A stretch of 64,000 nt of DNA from Janthinobacterium tructae (GTDB lineage: Bacteria > Pseudomonadota > Gammaproteobacteria > Burkholderiales > Burkholderiaceae_D): positions 1,922,001 through 1,986,000 of the forward strand of contig NZ_CP041185.1 of the NCBI RefSeq assembly GCF_006517255.1. The letters are read 5' to 3'. A model generated the notes under the pieces. It searched no databases. It was given only the letters and a program-made list of their open reading frames with translations, and had not been told where the DNA came from. Position numbers and translations under genes: made by a program. Numbering within the stretch: position 1 is the first letter of the stretch; each line of letters starts with the position of its first letter. This document shows positions 1 through 7,809 of the stretch, one piece after another.

Positions 1-1412
1 ATTTCCGCCTGCATCAGCTTTTTATAACTGGCTTCGTCCAGCTGGCCACTGCGCAACTGGCTGCGCGCCTGGCGGATTTCCGCTGTCTGCGGGAAGGAGC
101 CGATGGTTGTCGTCGGATACAGTGGCAGTTGCAGCAGTGCAGCTTGCTCGGCGGCACGTTCGGCATAGCCGCTGGCGCGCTGGCCCAGCGTCGCATCAAT
201 GCGCGCCACGGCCGCTTTCACATCCGGATTGTGCACGCGGCTCGACTGGCGGCGCGCTTCAACGGCGACATGGTTGGCATCGAGCGCCGCCTGCACGGAG
301 GCGCGGCCATGGTTCAGGGCGCCGGCAATGGTGTGCACTTCATCGAGCTTTTGACGCGCAAAGGCCAGCCAGGACTGGATATCGGCATCGAGCTTTTGTT
401 CACTGGCCAGGTCGACGGGTACGTGCAGCAGCGAGCACGACGGGGCGATCCACAGGCGCGACTGCAGGCTGGCATGCACGGGTTCCAGCCATGCCAGCAC
501 GTCATTCAAGTCCGTCTTCCAGATATTGCGGCCATTCACCACACCCAGGGACAAGACGCTGGTGGCGGGCAATTGCGCGATGACTTGCCCCACTTCATCG
601 CGGGCATGCACGGCGTCGATGTGCAAGCCTTGCACCGGCAGCTTGCACGCCAGTTCCAGGTTATCTTGCAGCTTGCCGAAATACGTGGCCAGCAGCAGTT
701 TGAGGTGATGGACCTTGCTCAAGGCCGCGTAGGCCGTGAGCAGCGCCTGCCGCCACTCACTGCCCAGTTCCGTGACGAGGATCGGTTCGTCGATCTGCAC
801 CCATTCCACGCCTTGCGCGGCCAGTTCCTGCAGCAATTGCACGTAGACGGGCAGCAAGCCTTGCAGCAGCGCCAGCTTGTCGGAATCATCCTTGGCCTTG
901 CCCAGCCACAAATAGGTAACGGGGCCGATCAGTACGGGCTTGGCTTTTACACCGAGCTGGCGCGCTTGCGCCAGTTGCTGCAACAGGCGGCTGCTGTCGA
1001 GCTTGAATTGCGTGTCGGCCGCAAATTCCGGCACGATGTAGTGATAATTGGTGTCGAACCATTTCGTCATTTCGCCGGCGTGGACGCAGCTGCAATCGCT
1101 GTCGCTGGCCGAGCGGCCACGCGCCACACGAAAATAGTTGTCAAGCGCCGCGCCTTCCAGGCCGCGCACGCGCTGCGGCAAATTGCCCAGAGTAAAACTC
1201 AGGTCCAGCACCTGGTCGTAGAAGGAAAAGTCGCCCACGGGCGCGAAGTCCAGCGCGTTTTGCTCTTGCCAATGGCGCTGGCGCAATTGCGCGCCCTGGC
1301 CTTCCAGCGCATCCAGGCTGCTTTGGCCCTTCCAGTAATCTTCCAGGGCGAATTTCAGTTCGCGTTTCGCGCCGATGCGCGGGTAGCCCAGATTGTGTGT
1401 CGTGACGGTCAT
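1..1412 (-). CDS. metE: Cobalamin-independent methionine synthase MetE (C-terminal part lies outside the window)
   Basis: Transfers the methyl group of 5-methyltetrahydropteroyl-triglutamate to homocysteine, the last step of methionine synthesis, in the cytoplasm. The protein starts [20 protein letters not shown], the hallmark N-terminus of MetE, and continues with [10 protein letters not shown] and the N-terminal barrel. About 470 of the usual ~760 residues are present; the catalytic zinc half is beyond base 1. ATG at 1412 is preceded by an AAGGAG ribosome site. A TGAgtggtaTTCA sequence at 1492-1504 (minus strand) is one base off the MetR box TGAA-N5-TTCA, but no metR gene is adjacent, so regulation by MetR is only a suggestion. 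Confidence 0.95.
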   Translation of the reverse strand, partial: MTVTTHNLGYPRIGAKRELKFALEDYWKGQSSLDALEGQGAQLRQRHWQEQNALDFAPVGDFSFYDQVLDLSFTLGNLPQRVRGLEGAALDNYFRVARGRSASDSDCSCVHAGEMTKWFDTNYHYIVPEFAADTQFKLDSSRLLQQLAQARQLGVKAKPVLIGPVTYLWLGKAKDDSDKLALLQGLLPVYVQLLQELAAQGVEWVQIDEPILVTELGSEWRQALLTAYAALSKVHHLKLLLATYFGKLQDNLELACKLPVQGLHIDAVHARDEVGQVIAQLPATSVLSLGVVNGRNIWKTDLNDVLAWLEPVHASLQSRLWIAPSCSLLHVPVDLASEQKLDADIQSWLAFARQKLDEVHTIAGALNHGRASVQAALDANHVAVEARRQSSRVHNPDVKAAVARIDATLGQRASGYAERAAEQAALLQLPLYPTTTIGSFPQTAEIRQARSQLRSGQLDEASYKKLMQAE

Positions 1413-1609
1413 GACGGTGCTCCTTATGAAGTATGCACACATCATAAAAGGTTCCATCCATTAAAAATAATGATAATATTTTATATATCCATGAATACCA
1501 CTCATGTGAAATCATGCTCGAACGCATCTGGCCGTCTTGCGCGGGTCACGCCCGCGCCGCTGAAACGGACGACCGCATAGCCTACCGGCACTGTGTGACG
1601 GCGACGGGC

Positions 1610-1700
1610 AAAAAAAAAGCCCGCTGCGGGAGCGGGCTGAATCTATTTTCTTGGAGGAAGATAGAGGAGACAGATGCATGATGCCGCATTGCAGCATATC
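1610..1700 (-). ncRNA. Candidate anti-SD small RNA, copy 1 of 4
   Basis: One of four near-identical elements of ~90 nt, all on the minus strand (others at 2798, 5203, 7614). Read 5'-3' on the minus strand it has a hairpin ATGCTGC-AAT-GCGGCAT (7 pairs), a single-stranded TGTCTCCTC, a second hairpin CTAT..ATAG whose loop region carries TTCCTCC, then GATTC and an intrinsic terminator (AGCCCGCT/AGCGGGCT stem followed by nine T). The pyrimidine motifs are complementary to Shine-Dalgarno sequences. A separate 8-bp hairpin (1726-1733/1741-1748), absent from the other copies, lies just upstream. The 5' end is not fixed by a convincing promoter. It could instead be the shared 3' end of mRNAs. Confidence 0.65.
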
Positions 1701-1798
1701 AATCCAATTACATGTTGTGATAGCGGAGATATGAATTATCCATATCTCGTACAAGTTGCGAAACAGGCAGCGACATCAACGGCAGTTGCGGCCACTAT

Positions 1799-2701
1799 TC
1801 AATCCTGGGGCGGCGAACAAAAGGCAAAGCGTTGCCGATGCATGCGCAGATAATATTTTTGTTCTTCCCTCAAAACGATGCGCAACGGAGCAGGCAAACC
1901 GATGAGTTCACGATGCCGCCCCAGCAGCGAGGGGGAGCACAACATGGCGCCATCATCAGCAAAGCTGATCAGGCCCCGATCGAACAAGGCATCCAGGGTC
2001 GCGATCAGCGGCAAACCATTATGGGGATCAAGGCGCTGCTGATCAGTGGCTCCTTGCCAGGACAGCGCATGCGAAGCACGCAGAACCGGCTCAAGATCGC
2101 ACCCCGTTACCGCACATTTTCTATCCCACAATGCGGGCAATTCGTCCCGATACCTGCCTTGGCCACGCCGGGCCTGGCACAGTATTTCTATCTCCGTTGA
2201 TCGCCCCTTCCCCCTCGAAAGCAAATCATGGATATCATTTTGCTCCACCCTGCTGGCGATCAATGCGAGGATGGCTTCCTTCCCTTTGTTCAAGGCCCCG
2301 AAAGCTTGTCGGGGATTGGTGCCGTGAAAAACGACGACTTCGGCCGAGGAGACAGGCGTACTGCGCAGATCAGCATACCAGCGCACCATGCGGTGATACT
2401 CTTCCGATTCATTCGGACTGACCACTCCCCCGCCGCGATACACGATGACTGGCGCGTCATCGAGCACCGTGCCAGCAGCAACGATGCCGATCTTGTTTAC
2501 CCATAACAGCAGGGTGTCACCGCGCCTGGGCCGCTTGATCTTTTCCAGGAACTCGGGGCCGCCACTTGTCACCGCAACGCCCCTGACTAACCATTCGTTA
2601 TGAAAACTGAACTCATTATTGGACGTTGCATCGCTATTGATGAAAAACGTGTCCGCCTCAGGAACTTTTTGCTGTCCTTTGCTCAGATTTTCATGTGCCA
2701 T
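1799..2701 (-). CDS. HNH endonuclease with PUA/EVE-like N-terminal domain, possible modification-dependent restriction enzyme
   Basis: 300 residues. The C-terminal half carries an HNH_2-type nuclease: CAVTGC, then RASHALSW, RLDPHNGLPL and LDALFDRGLISF, the usual order of metal-binding and catalytic elements. The N-terminal half contains RRGDTLLLWVNKIGIVAAGTV followed by an EYHRMVRWYADLRSTPV segment, which resembles the PUA/EVE fold that reads modified bases; this is my pattern judgement. EVE/PUA-HNH fusions are known as restriction enzymes against modified phage DNA. The gene stands alone, is visibly less GC-rich than its neighbours and is bracketed by small-RNA copies 1 and 2. No methylase partner is nearby. 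The ATG at 2701 lacks a strong ribosome site. Confidence 0.75.
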   Translation of the reverse strand: MAHENLSKGQQKVPEADTFFINSDATSNNEFSFHNEWLVRGVAVTSGGPEFLEKIKRPRRGDTLLLWVNKIGIVAAGTVLDDAPVIVYRGGGVVSPNESEEYHRMVRWYADLRSTPVSSAEVVVFHGTNPRQAFGALNKGKEAILALIASRVEQNDIHDLLSRGKGRSTEIEILCQARRGQGRYRDELPALWDRKCAVTGCDLEPVLRASHALSWQGATDQQRLDPHNGLPLIATLDALFDRGLISFADDGAMLCSPSLLGRHRELIGLPAPLRIVLREEQKYYLRMHRQRFAFCSPPQD

Positions 2702-2797
2702 GTCGGACTTTCATAGGAGGATAGCCGCGCATTGAAACATGCATTGCCACCAACGTCCACAGAATACTCTTCAGACAACAAATATGAATTTCCAGGC

Positions 2798-2887
2798 AAA
2801 AAAAAGCCCGCTGCGGGAGCGGGCTGAATCTATTTCCTTGGAGGAAGATAGAGGAGACAGATGAATGATGCGGCGTCGCAGCATATA
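2798..2887 (-). ncRNA. Candidate anti-SD small RNA, copy 2 of 4
   Basis: Same architecture as the copy at 1610: 5' hairpin ATGCTGC-GAC-GCCGCAT, TGTCTCCTC, a CTAT-c-TTCC/GGAA-ATAG hairpin with loop TCCAA, and the AGCCCGCT/AGCGGGCT terminator with eight T. Here the middle stem is better paired than in copy 1. Just upstream on the minus strand is GAATATAAAG, a possible -10 element shared with copy 3, which would place the transcript start close to the first hairpin. It lies between the stop of alaC and the start of the HNH gene, so it could also act as the alaC terminator. Confidence 0.65.
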
Positions 2888-2965
2888 AAACTACTTTATA
2901 TTCGTGATGTCAGAAATTCGCAGTAGTGATATTAGGGGCAACAGATCATTCCGTGCGACAACTTT

Positions 2966-4183
2966 TTACGTTGCCGCATGCGCTTTCCCGTCGCCAGAAC
3001 GCAACATATTCTTGATGCCCCGCAAGGCCTGCCGTACGCGGGCCTCATTTTCGATCAGGGCGAAGCGCACGTATTCGTCGCCGTACTCGCCGAAGCCGAT
3101 GCCGGGCGAGACGCTGACCCTGGCTTTTTGCAGCAGCAGCTTGGCAAACTCCAGCGAACCCAGGTGGCGGTAAGCCTCGGGGATATGCGCCCAGATGTAC
3201 ATCGACGCCTTCGGCTTTTCCACCATCCAGCCCGCTTCATGCAAGCCTTTCACCAGCACGTCGCGGCGGCGCTGGTACTGGGCGCAGATTTCCGTCACGC
3301 AGCTTTGGTCGCCTTCCAGCGCGGCAATGGCCGCCACTTGCACGGGCGTAAAACTGCCATAGTCGTGATAGCTCTTGATACGCGCCAGGGCCGACACCAG
3401 TTCCGCGTTGCCGACCATGAAACCGATGCGCCAGCCCGCCATGTTGTAGCTTTTCGACATGGTAAAAAACTCCACGGCCACATCGCGCGCACCGGGCACC
3501 TGCATGATCGACGGCGCCTTCCAGCCATCGAAGGTGATGTCGGCGTAGGCCAGATCATGCACCACCAAAATATTGTGCTGTTTTGCCAGCGCCACGACAC
3601 GCTCGAAAAACTCCAGTTCCACACATTGCGCCGTCGGGTTGGACGGAAAACCCAGCACCATCATCTTCGGCTTCGGGTAGCTTTCGCGGATGGCCCGTTC
3701 CAGTTCGGCAAAGAAATCCACGCCCGGCCCCATGCGCACGGAACGGATGTCGGCGCCGGCGATCACGGCGCCCCAGATGTGAATCGGGTAGCTGGGGTTC
3801 GGCACCAGCACCGTGTCGCCACGGTCGAGTGTCGCCAGCATCAAATGCGCCAGGCCCTCTTTCGAGCCGATGGTGACGATGGCTTCGCTGTCCGGGTCTA
3901 TGTCGACCTCGTAGCGCTTCTTGTACCAGTGCGCAATCGCGCGGCGCAGCCGCGGAATACCTTTTGACGCGGAATAGCCGTGCGTGTCGGGACGTTTCAC
4001 CGTTTCGATCAGCTTGTCGACGATGTGGGCCGGGGTGGCGCCATCGGGATTGCCCATCGACATGTCGATGATGTCCTCGCCACGGCGGCGAGCGGCCATC
4101 TTGAGCTCGGCGGTGATATTGAAAACGTAGGGGGGAAGGCGATTGATGCGCGAAAAGCTGCGCGGAGCTTGGCTGTCGGTCAT
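2966..4183 (-). CDS. alaC: Alanine-synthesizing aminotransferase AlaC
   Basis: PLP-dependent class I aminotransferase that makes alanine from pyruvate and glutamate. 405 residues, full length for the family. Diagnostic segments are [18 protein letters not shown] near residue 41, the Schiff-base lysine K244 in [13 protein letters not shown], and [10 protein letters not shown] at 180-189. ATG at 4183 is the natural start. Its stop is followed by the copy-2 element, whose terminator is correctly oriented to end this transcript. The divergent side holds a promoter and a candidate structured RNA. No linked biosynthetic partner is present. Distinguishing AlaC from AlaA/AspC relatives rests on the overall sequence and the [10 protein letters not shown] motif. 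Confidence 0.92.
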   Translation of the reverse strand: MTDSQAPRSFSRINRLPPYVFNITAELKMAARRRGEDIIDMSMGNPDGATPAHIVDKLIETVKRPDTHGYSASKGIPRLRRAIAHWYKKRYEVDIDPDSEAIVTIGSKEGLAHLMLATLDRGDTVLVPNPSYPIHIWGAVIAGADIRSVRMGPGVDFFAELERAIRESYPKPKMMVLGFPSNPTAQCVELEFFERVVALAKQHNILVVHDLAYADITFDGWKAPSIMQVPGARDVAVEFFTMSKSYNMAGWRIGFMVGNAELVSALARIKSYHDYGSFTPVQVAAIAALEGDQSCVTEICAQYQRRRDVLVKGLHEAGWMVEKPKASMYIWAHIPEAYRHLGSLEFAKLLLQKARVSVSPGIGFGEYGDEYVRFALIENEARVRQALRGIKNMLRSGDGKAHAAT

Positions 4184-4273
4184 GATATCTCTTTACGTAA
4201 GCGCCCGGATCCGTCCGAGCGACGTTGGCACAGTGGCTGTGCCTGCAACGATATTAACCCGGTTTATCCAGCA

Positions 4274-4303
4274 CTGGCAAGGGTGCTGCAGAGCCGTTAC
4301 AAT
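4274..4303 (+). promoter_or_regulatory. Sigma-70-like promoter of the candidate structured RNA
   Basis: CTGGCA at 4274-4279 and TACAAT at 4298-4303 with an 18-base spacer. The -10 element differs from consensus at one position; the -35 matches 4 of 6. Transcription would start near 4310, just before the left arm of the long-range stem of the RNA at 4310-4478. Confidence 0.5.
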
Positions 4304-4309
4304 GAAGGC

Positions 4310-4478
4310 TGATCGAAAATGAGCGCACCGGTTGGTAACCCGGTAAGTGCCCGGCACCGTCCGGCATGCTCCCGCCCAAGCGGACCCACGGCGCTGACCC
4401 TTGGCTGTTACACCAGCCGGGGAGGTGTTCTGGTTCGTGCATTTCCCGCCGCGCCATCCCTCCCCTGCTTTTTTACTT
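4310..4478 (+). ncRNA. Candidate rod-shaped structured RNA upstream of the pentapeptide gene (6S-like or leader)
   Basis: Bases 4317-4331 pair with 4430-4444: 13 of 15 positions pair (11 Watson-Crick, 2 G-T). Inside, CCCGG at 4339-4343 pairs with CCGGG at 4417-4421, and an apical hairpin joins CCGTCCG (4357-4363) to CGGA (4381-4384) plus CGG (4389-4391). The result is an elongated rod with internal bubbles, a shape typical of 6S RNA. GGGGAGG (4419-4425) can instead pair with CCTCCCC (4459-4465), just before a T-run (4469-4475), so a terminator/antiterminator switch for the gene at 4493 is an alternative. I cannot assign a known RNA family by eye. Confidence 0.45.
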
Positions 4479-4492
4479 TAGGAATGAGACGG

Positions 4493-5176
4493 ATGGCAAC
4501 ACACGACACCGCAGCAAGCAGCATGACCCTGGACCGCGCCGGCATCGAGCAGCAACTGGCGCAATCAGTGCACCACTTCATCGAGTGCACCTTCGACGGC
4601 GAAGACTTGTCGCGCCTCGATTTGCAAGGTTGCACGTTTGAACGCTGCACCTTTGCCGAAACCAGCTTGTTCGCCAGCAAGCTGGCGCGCAGCACCTGGC
4701 GCCGCTGCCGCGCCGGCAGCGCCGATTTCGAATCCGTCGACGCCGTCGACGCCACGTTCGAAGGCTGCGACCTGAACAACACGAAATGGCGCCGCGCCAA
4801 ACTCGCCTCGGTCACGTTCCGCGGCTGCAAGCTGACGGGCGCCTCGTTCGAGGAAGTGGCCCACCTGGGCCTCACCTTCGAAGACAGCCTGCTGGTGGGC
4901 GCCGACCTGCGCGGCTTCTCGTTCCGCAAGGCCATCTTGAAACAGCTGGATTTTTCCGACGCCTACCTGGCCGGCTGCGACTTCCGCGACGCCGTCTTCG
5001 AAGGGGGCAGCTTGCGCAACGCCACCATCAAACTGGCGAAGTTCCAGGGCGCGGACTTGCGCGGCGTCGATATCGACGGTTTCAAATTGAGCGAAGCGGC
5101 GCTGCTGAAAGGCGCCGTCATCACGCATGCGCAGGCAGCGAACTTCATGCGCGCGCTCGATCTGGTAGTAATCTAA
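4493..5176 (+). CDS. Pentapeptide-repeat protein, Qnr/McbG-like
   Basis: 227 residues built almost entirely of A(D/N)LXX-type pentapeptide repeats (for example CTFERCTFAETSLF, GADLRGFSFRKAIL, GCDFRDAVFEGGSL, GADLRGVDIDG). Such proteins fold into a right-handed quadrilateral beta-helix. The length and the C-terminal helix-like tail (GAVITHAQAANFMRALDL) resemble Qnr and McbG, which mimic DNA and protect DNA gyrase; that role here is inference. The frame is open from 4319, but ATG 4493 is favoured because AGGA at 4480-4483 is nine bases ahead, whereas ATG 4484 abuts it. It lies directly downstream of the candidate structured RNA, which may be its leader. Confidence 0.8.
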   Translation: MATHDTAASSMTLDRAGIEQQLAQSVHHFIECTFDGEDLSRLDLQGCTFERCTFAETSLFASKLARSTWRRCRAGSADFESVDAVDATFEGCDLNNTKWRRAKLASVTFRGCKLTGASFEEVAHLGLTFEDSLLVGADLRGFSFRKAILKQLDFSDAYLAGCDFRDAVFEGGSLRNATIKLAKFQGADLRGVDIDGFKLSEAALLKGAVITHAQAANFMRALDLVVI

Positions 5177-5202
5177 TTGGTATTGATTTAATTTCAACAG
5201 GC

Positions 5203-5291
5203 AAAAAAAAGCCCGCTGCGGGAGCGGGCTGAATCTATTTCCTTGGAGGAGATAGAGGAGACAAATGCATCTTGCGGCATCGCGGCATATC
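5203..5291 (-). ncRNA. Candidate anti-SD small RNA, copy 3 of 4
   Basis: Same layout as the copies at 1610, 2798 and 7614: 5' hairpin around ATGCCGC-GAT-GCCGCAA (5 of 7 pairs), TGTCTCCTC, a CTAT-TCC/GGA-ATAG hairpin and the identical terminator with eight T. The middle region is one base shorter than in copy 2 (ATCTCCTCC against ATCTTCCTCC), which breaks any shared reading frame but keeps the stem. A TATAAAG element precedes it, as in copy 2. It sits between the convergent ends of the pentapeptide gene and the MFS gene. Confidence 0.65.
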
Positions 5292-5354
5292 ACGCCACTT
5301 TATATTCATGATGATAGAAATTACTGCCAGTGATAATGAGCAGACATCAGGGTT

Positions 5355-6569
5355 TCAAGCCGGGCGGCGCGTGGCCAGCGGTAAAAATTCTGCCAGCCAC
5401 ACCAGCAGGGCCAGGCCCGGAAACGCCATGCCGGTCAGCAAGGTCGCTGGCCAGCCGTAGCTGGCGTACACCCAGGCACCGATGGCCGAGCCAGCCGCAC
5501 CGCCGGCGAAGAACAGCGCGAAATACAGGCCGTTCAGGCGGCCCCGCACTTCCGCGCCCAGGCTGAAGATGGCGCGCTGGCCCAGCACCAGATTCGCCGC
5601 CACGCCCATATCGAGCACGATGGAAGCGAGCACCAGCAAGCCCAGTGCCACGTGTTTTGACGTTGGCGCAAACATCGGCAAGGCAAACGCGACGATGCCC
5701 AGCGCCAGCGCGGCAGCCGTGGCAGGCAAGGTGTGGCCCGCATCGGCCAGGCGGCCGGCAATCGGCGAGGCGACGGCGCCGGCCATGCCGACCAGGGCAA
5801 AGATGGCGATGCCCGTTTGCGACAGGCCGAACGCGGGGCTGGCCAGCACCAGCGGCGTGACGGTCCAGAACAGGCTGAAGGCGCCAAACAGGCCCGCATG
5901 GTAAGCGGCGCGGCGGCGCAGCACGGGCGTGCCCAGCAGCAGATGCCACAGCGAGGCCATCAGGGCCGGATATTTCATATTCGACACGGGCTGGCGTACG
6001 GGCAAGGCGCGGCGCAGGACTGCTGCCAGCGCCAGCATCAGTACGGCGGCGCCGCCAAACACCACGTGCCAGCTGGCGTGCGCGGCCACCAATGACGCCA
6101 CGGGACGGGCCAGCATGATGCCCAGCAACAAGCCGCTGACCACCTTGCCGACCGTCTGGCCCCGCGTCGCTTCCTGCGACAGGTGGGCGGCAAACGGCAC
6201 GATCACTTGCGCCGCCACGGAACCGAGGCCGATGGCCAGCGCAGCGGCCAGGAACACGATGGCGCCCGTGCTCATCGCCGCGACCACCAGGGCGGTGGCC
6301 GTCACCAGCAAGGCCGTGATGATCAGGCGGCGGTTTTCCAGCAAATCACCGAGCGGCACGACAAACAGCAGGCCCAGGGTATAGCCGACTTGCGTCAGCG
6401 TGACGATCAGCCCGGCCGCCTTGGCCGACAGGCCCGTCGACGCGCTGATGGGCCCGACGAGGGTTTGCGCATAATACAGATTGGCCACGATCAGGCCGGA
6501 AGCGACGGCCAGCAGCAGCACCATGGCGGGTGCAATGTCGTGGGGAGCAGAAGATGAGGCCTTGTTCAT
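5355..6569 (-). CDS. MFS transporter, 12-TM drug/metabolite efflux type
   Basis: Inner-membrane proton-coupled exporter of unknown substrate, 404 residues from ATG 6569, which has a GAGGAAACAAC ribosome site; the longer frame to 6611 lacks one. N-terminal LLLAVASGLIVANLYYAQTL and the loop-2 GDLLENRRLI segment fit the YtbD/AraJ-like branch of DHA1 transporters. Roughly twelve hydrophobic segments can be traced, with a central loop around LPVRQPVSNMKYPAL. It is divergently arranged with a LysR regulator at 6684, the common layout for a regulator controlling its neighbour. Copy 3 of the small RNA follows its stop and supplies a terminator. Confidence 0.88.
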   Translation of the reverse strand: MNKASSSAPHDIAPAMVLLLAVASGLIVANLYYAQTLVGPISASTGLSAKAAGLIVTLTQVGYTLGLLFVVPLGDLLENRRLIITALLVTATALVVAAMSTGAIVFLAAALAIGLGSVAAQVIVPFAAHLSQEATRGQTVGKVVSGLLLGIMLARPVASLVAAHASWHVVFGGAAVLMLALAAVLRRALPVRQPVSNMKYPALMASLWHLLLGTPVLRRRAAYHAGLFGAFSLFWTVTPLVLASPAFGLSQTGIAIFALVGMAGAVASPIAGRLADAGHTLPATAAALALGIVAFALPMFAPTSKHVALGLLVLASIVLDMGVAANLVLGQRAIFSLGAEVRGRLNGLYFALFFAGGAAGSAIGAWVYASYGWPATLLTGMAFPGLALLVWLAEFLPLATRRPA

Positions 6570-6622
6570 GTTGTTTCCTCGGTTCGATAGGGATGTTGCC
6601 ATTCTAGGCAAAACCGGGCCTA

Positions 6623-6642
6623 AGATAATTAGCGCATAATCT
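6623..6642. promoter_or_regulatory. Candidate LysR operator between the MFS and LysR genes
   Basis: An imperfect 20-bp palindrome with arms AGATAAT and ATAATCT, containing ATTAGCGCATAAT at 6628-6640. It lies in the 114-bp gap between the divergent MFS (start 6569) and LysR (start 6684) genes, the usual place for a LysR-type T-N11-A site. Confidence 0.4.
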
Positions 6643-6683
6643 ACCTACACTTTTCACATAAAATGAACAATGGAAGCTATCCT

Positions 6684-7610
6684 ATGGACAAGATCAAGGC
6701 CATGCAGACCTTCGTGCGCATCGTCGAAGCCAACAGCTTTTCCAAAGCGGCCGAGACCTTGAATTTGCCGCGCGCCGCGCTGACGGCCACCCTGCAAAAG
6801 CTGGAAGCCTATCTGGGCACGCAATTGCTGCAGCGAACCACGCGCCGCCTGTCCCTGACGCCGGAAGGGGCCGAGTACTTTCGCCACTGCATCGATATCC
6901 TGAAGGCCGTCGACACGGCGGAACTGGCGTTCCGTGGGCCCGACGCGACAAAACCGCGCGGCTTGTTGCGCATCAACTTGCCCAATACGGTAGGCCGCAG
7001 GCTGGTCGTGCCGCATATCGCGCGCTTCCACGCCGCCTGGCCGGACGTGCAATTGCAGCTGAGCCTGACGGACCGCCTGGTCGACCTGACGCAGGAAGGC
7101 ATCGATTGCGCCTTGCGCGTGGGCACTTTGCAAGATTCCGCCTTCATCGGCAAACAGGTCGGCCTGATGCGCTTTGTCACCTGCGCGTCCCCTGCCTACC
7201 TGGCGCGCCACGGCACGCCGCACACCCTGGCGGACCTGGCCACGCACAGCGGCATCATGCATTATTCGGGCCGCACGGGACGCGCTTTCGACTGGGATTT
7301 CCTGCAAGGCAAGGAGGTCGTGCGCGTGCAGATGGCCGGCCCCATCGCCGTCAACGATGCCGACGCCAGCGTCGCCTGCGCGCTACAAGGGCTGGGCCTG
7401 GCGCAAGCGGCCTTGTACCAGGTGCGCGAGCACCTCGACAGCGGCGCGCTGGTGGCCGTGCTGGCCGACCACCCGCCGACGCCGATGCCCATGTCGCTGT
7501 TGACGCCGCAAGGGCGGCTGGCCACGCCCAAGCTGCAGGCGTTTGCCGGCTGGCTCACGGCCCTGCTGGCCGCCCAGCCCGACGTGCAACTCCCAACGCA
7601 CAAAATCTGA
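6684..7610 (+). CDS. LysR-family transcriptional regulator
   Basis: 308 residues. N-terminal winged helix-turn-helix MDKIKAMQTFVRIVEANSFS..AAETLNLPRAALT, then the effector-binding domain from about residue 90 (GLLRINLPNTVGRRLVVPHI). The sequence belongs to the large CrgA/PA-type LysR group common in Burkholderiales. ATG 6684 is preferred over 6663 because GGAAG lies seven bases ahead of it. It probably controls the divergent MFS exporter. The small-RNA copy 4 begins only four bases after its stop on the opposite strand, so the shared terminator hairpin also sits at the end of this gene. Confidence 0.9.
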   Translation: MDKIKAMQTFVRIVEANSFSKAAETLNLPRAALTATLQKLEAYLGTQLLQRTTRRLSLTPEGAEYFRHCIDILKAVDTAELAFRGPDATKPRGLLRINLPNTVGRRLVVPHIARFHAAWPDVQLQLSLTDRLVDLTQEGIDCALRVGTLQDSAFIGKQVGLMRFVTCASPAYLARHGTPHTLADLATHSGIMHYSGRTGRAFDWDFLQGKEVVRVQMAGPIAVNDADASVACALQGLGLAQAALYQVREHLDSGALVAVLADHPPTPMPMSLLTPQGRLATPKLQAFAGWLTALLAAQPDVQLPTHKI

Positions 7611-7613
7611 GGC

Positions 7614-7703
7614 AAAAAAAAGCCCGCTGCGAGAGCGGGCTGAATCTATTTTCTTGGAGGAGAATAGAGGAGACAAGTGCATTATGCTGCATCGCGGCAT
7701 ATC
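7614..7703 (-). ncRNA. Candidate anti-SD small RNA, copy 4 of 4
   Basis: Same layout as the other three copies: 5' hairpin ATGCCGC-GAT-GCAGCAT (one mismatch), TGTCTCCTC, a CTATT..AATAG hairpin containing CTCCTCC, and the terminator stem with one loop change (CTCGC for CCCGC) and eight T. Upstream, AATTGGATTGATATGC is shared with copy 1 but not with copies 2 and 3, so the four copies form two upstream subtypes. It is separated from the prc terminator by 57 bases, so it should be transcribed independently of prc. Confidence 0.65.
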
Positions 7704-7760
7704 AATCCAATTGATTGTTGGAATGATAGAAATACGCCAAACAGATAACTGATCGGGACG

Positions 7761-7792
7761 AAAAAAAACCGGCTCCTTCAGGAGCCGGTTTT
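7761..7792 (-). terminator. Intrinsic terminator of the tail-specific protease gene
   Basis: CCGGCTCC (7769-7776), loop TTCA, GGAGCCGG (7781-7788): an 8-bp perfect GC-rich stem. On the minus strand it is followed by eight T (7761-7768), 18 bases beyond the prc stop. TTTT on the plus side makes it partly bidirectional. Confidence 0.9.
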
Positions 7793-7809
7793 CCACCTCA
7801 CAACAAGCC

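Noticed and set aside
1492..1504. MetR-like box upstream of metE
   Set aside because: One mismatch in a short, loose consensus and no metR gene next door; kept only as a remark, not as a feature.
129..1580. Long plus-strand open frame opposite metE
   Set aside because: Antisense shadow of a high-GC gene; the minus strand encodes unmistakable MetE and the shadow has no family features or ribosome site.
4310..4478. Signal recognition particle RNA or a known riboswitch
   Set aside because: The conserved SRP apical GGAAGG motif and the cores of TPP, FMN, cobalamin, SAH and glycine riboswitches are not present.
1512..7796. Short similar peptides (MHLSPL..KKIDSARSRSG) encoded within the small-RNA copies
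   Set aside because: The frame is kept only in copies 1 and 4; one-base indels shift it in copies 2 and 3, and there is no ribosome site, so conservation reflects RNA rather than protein.
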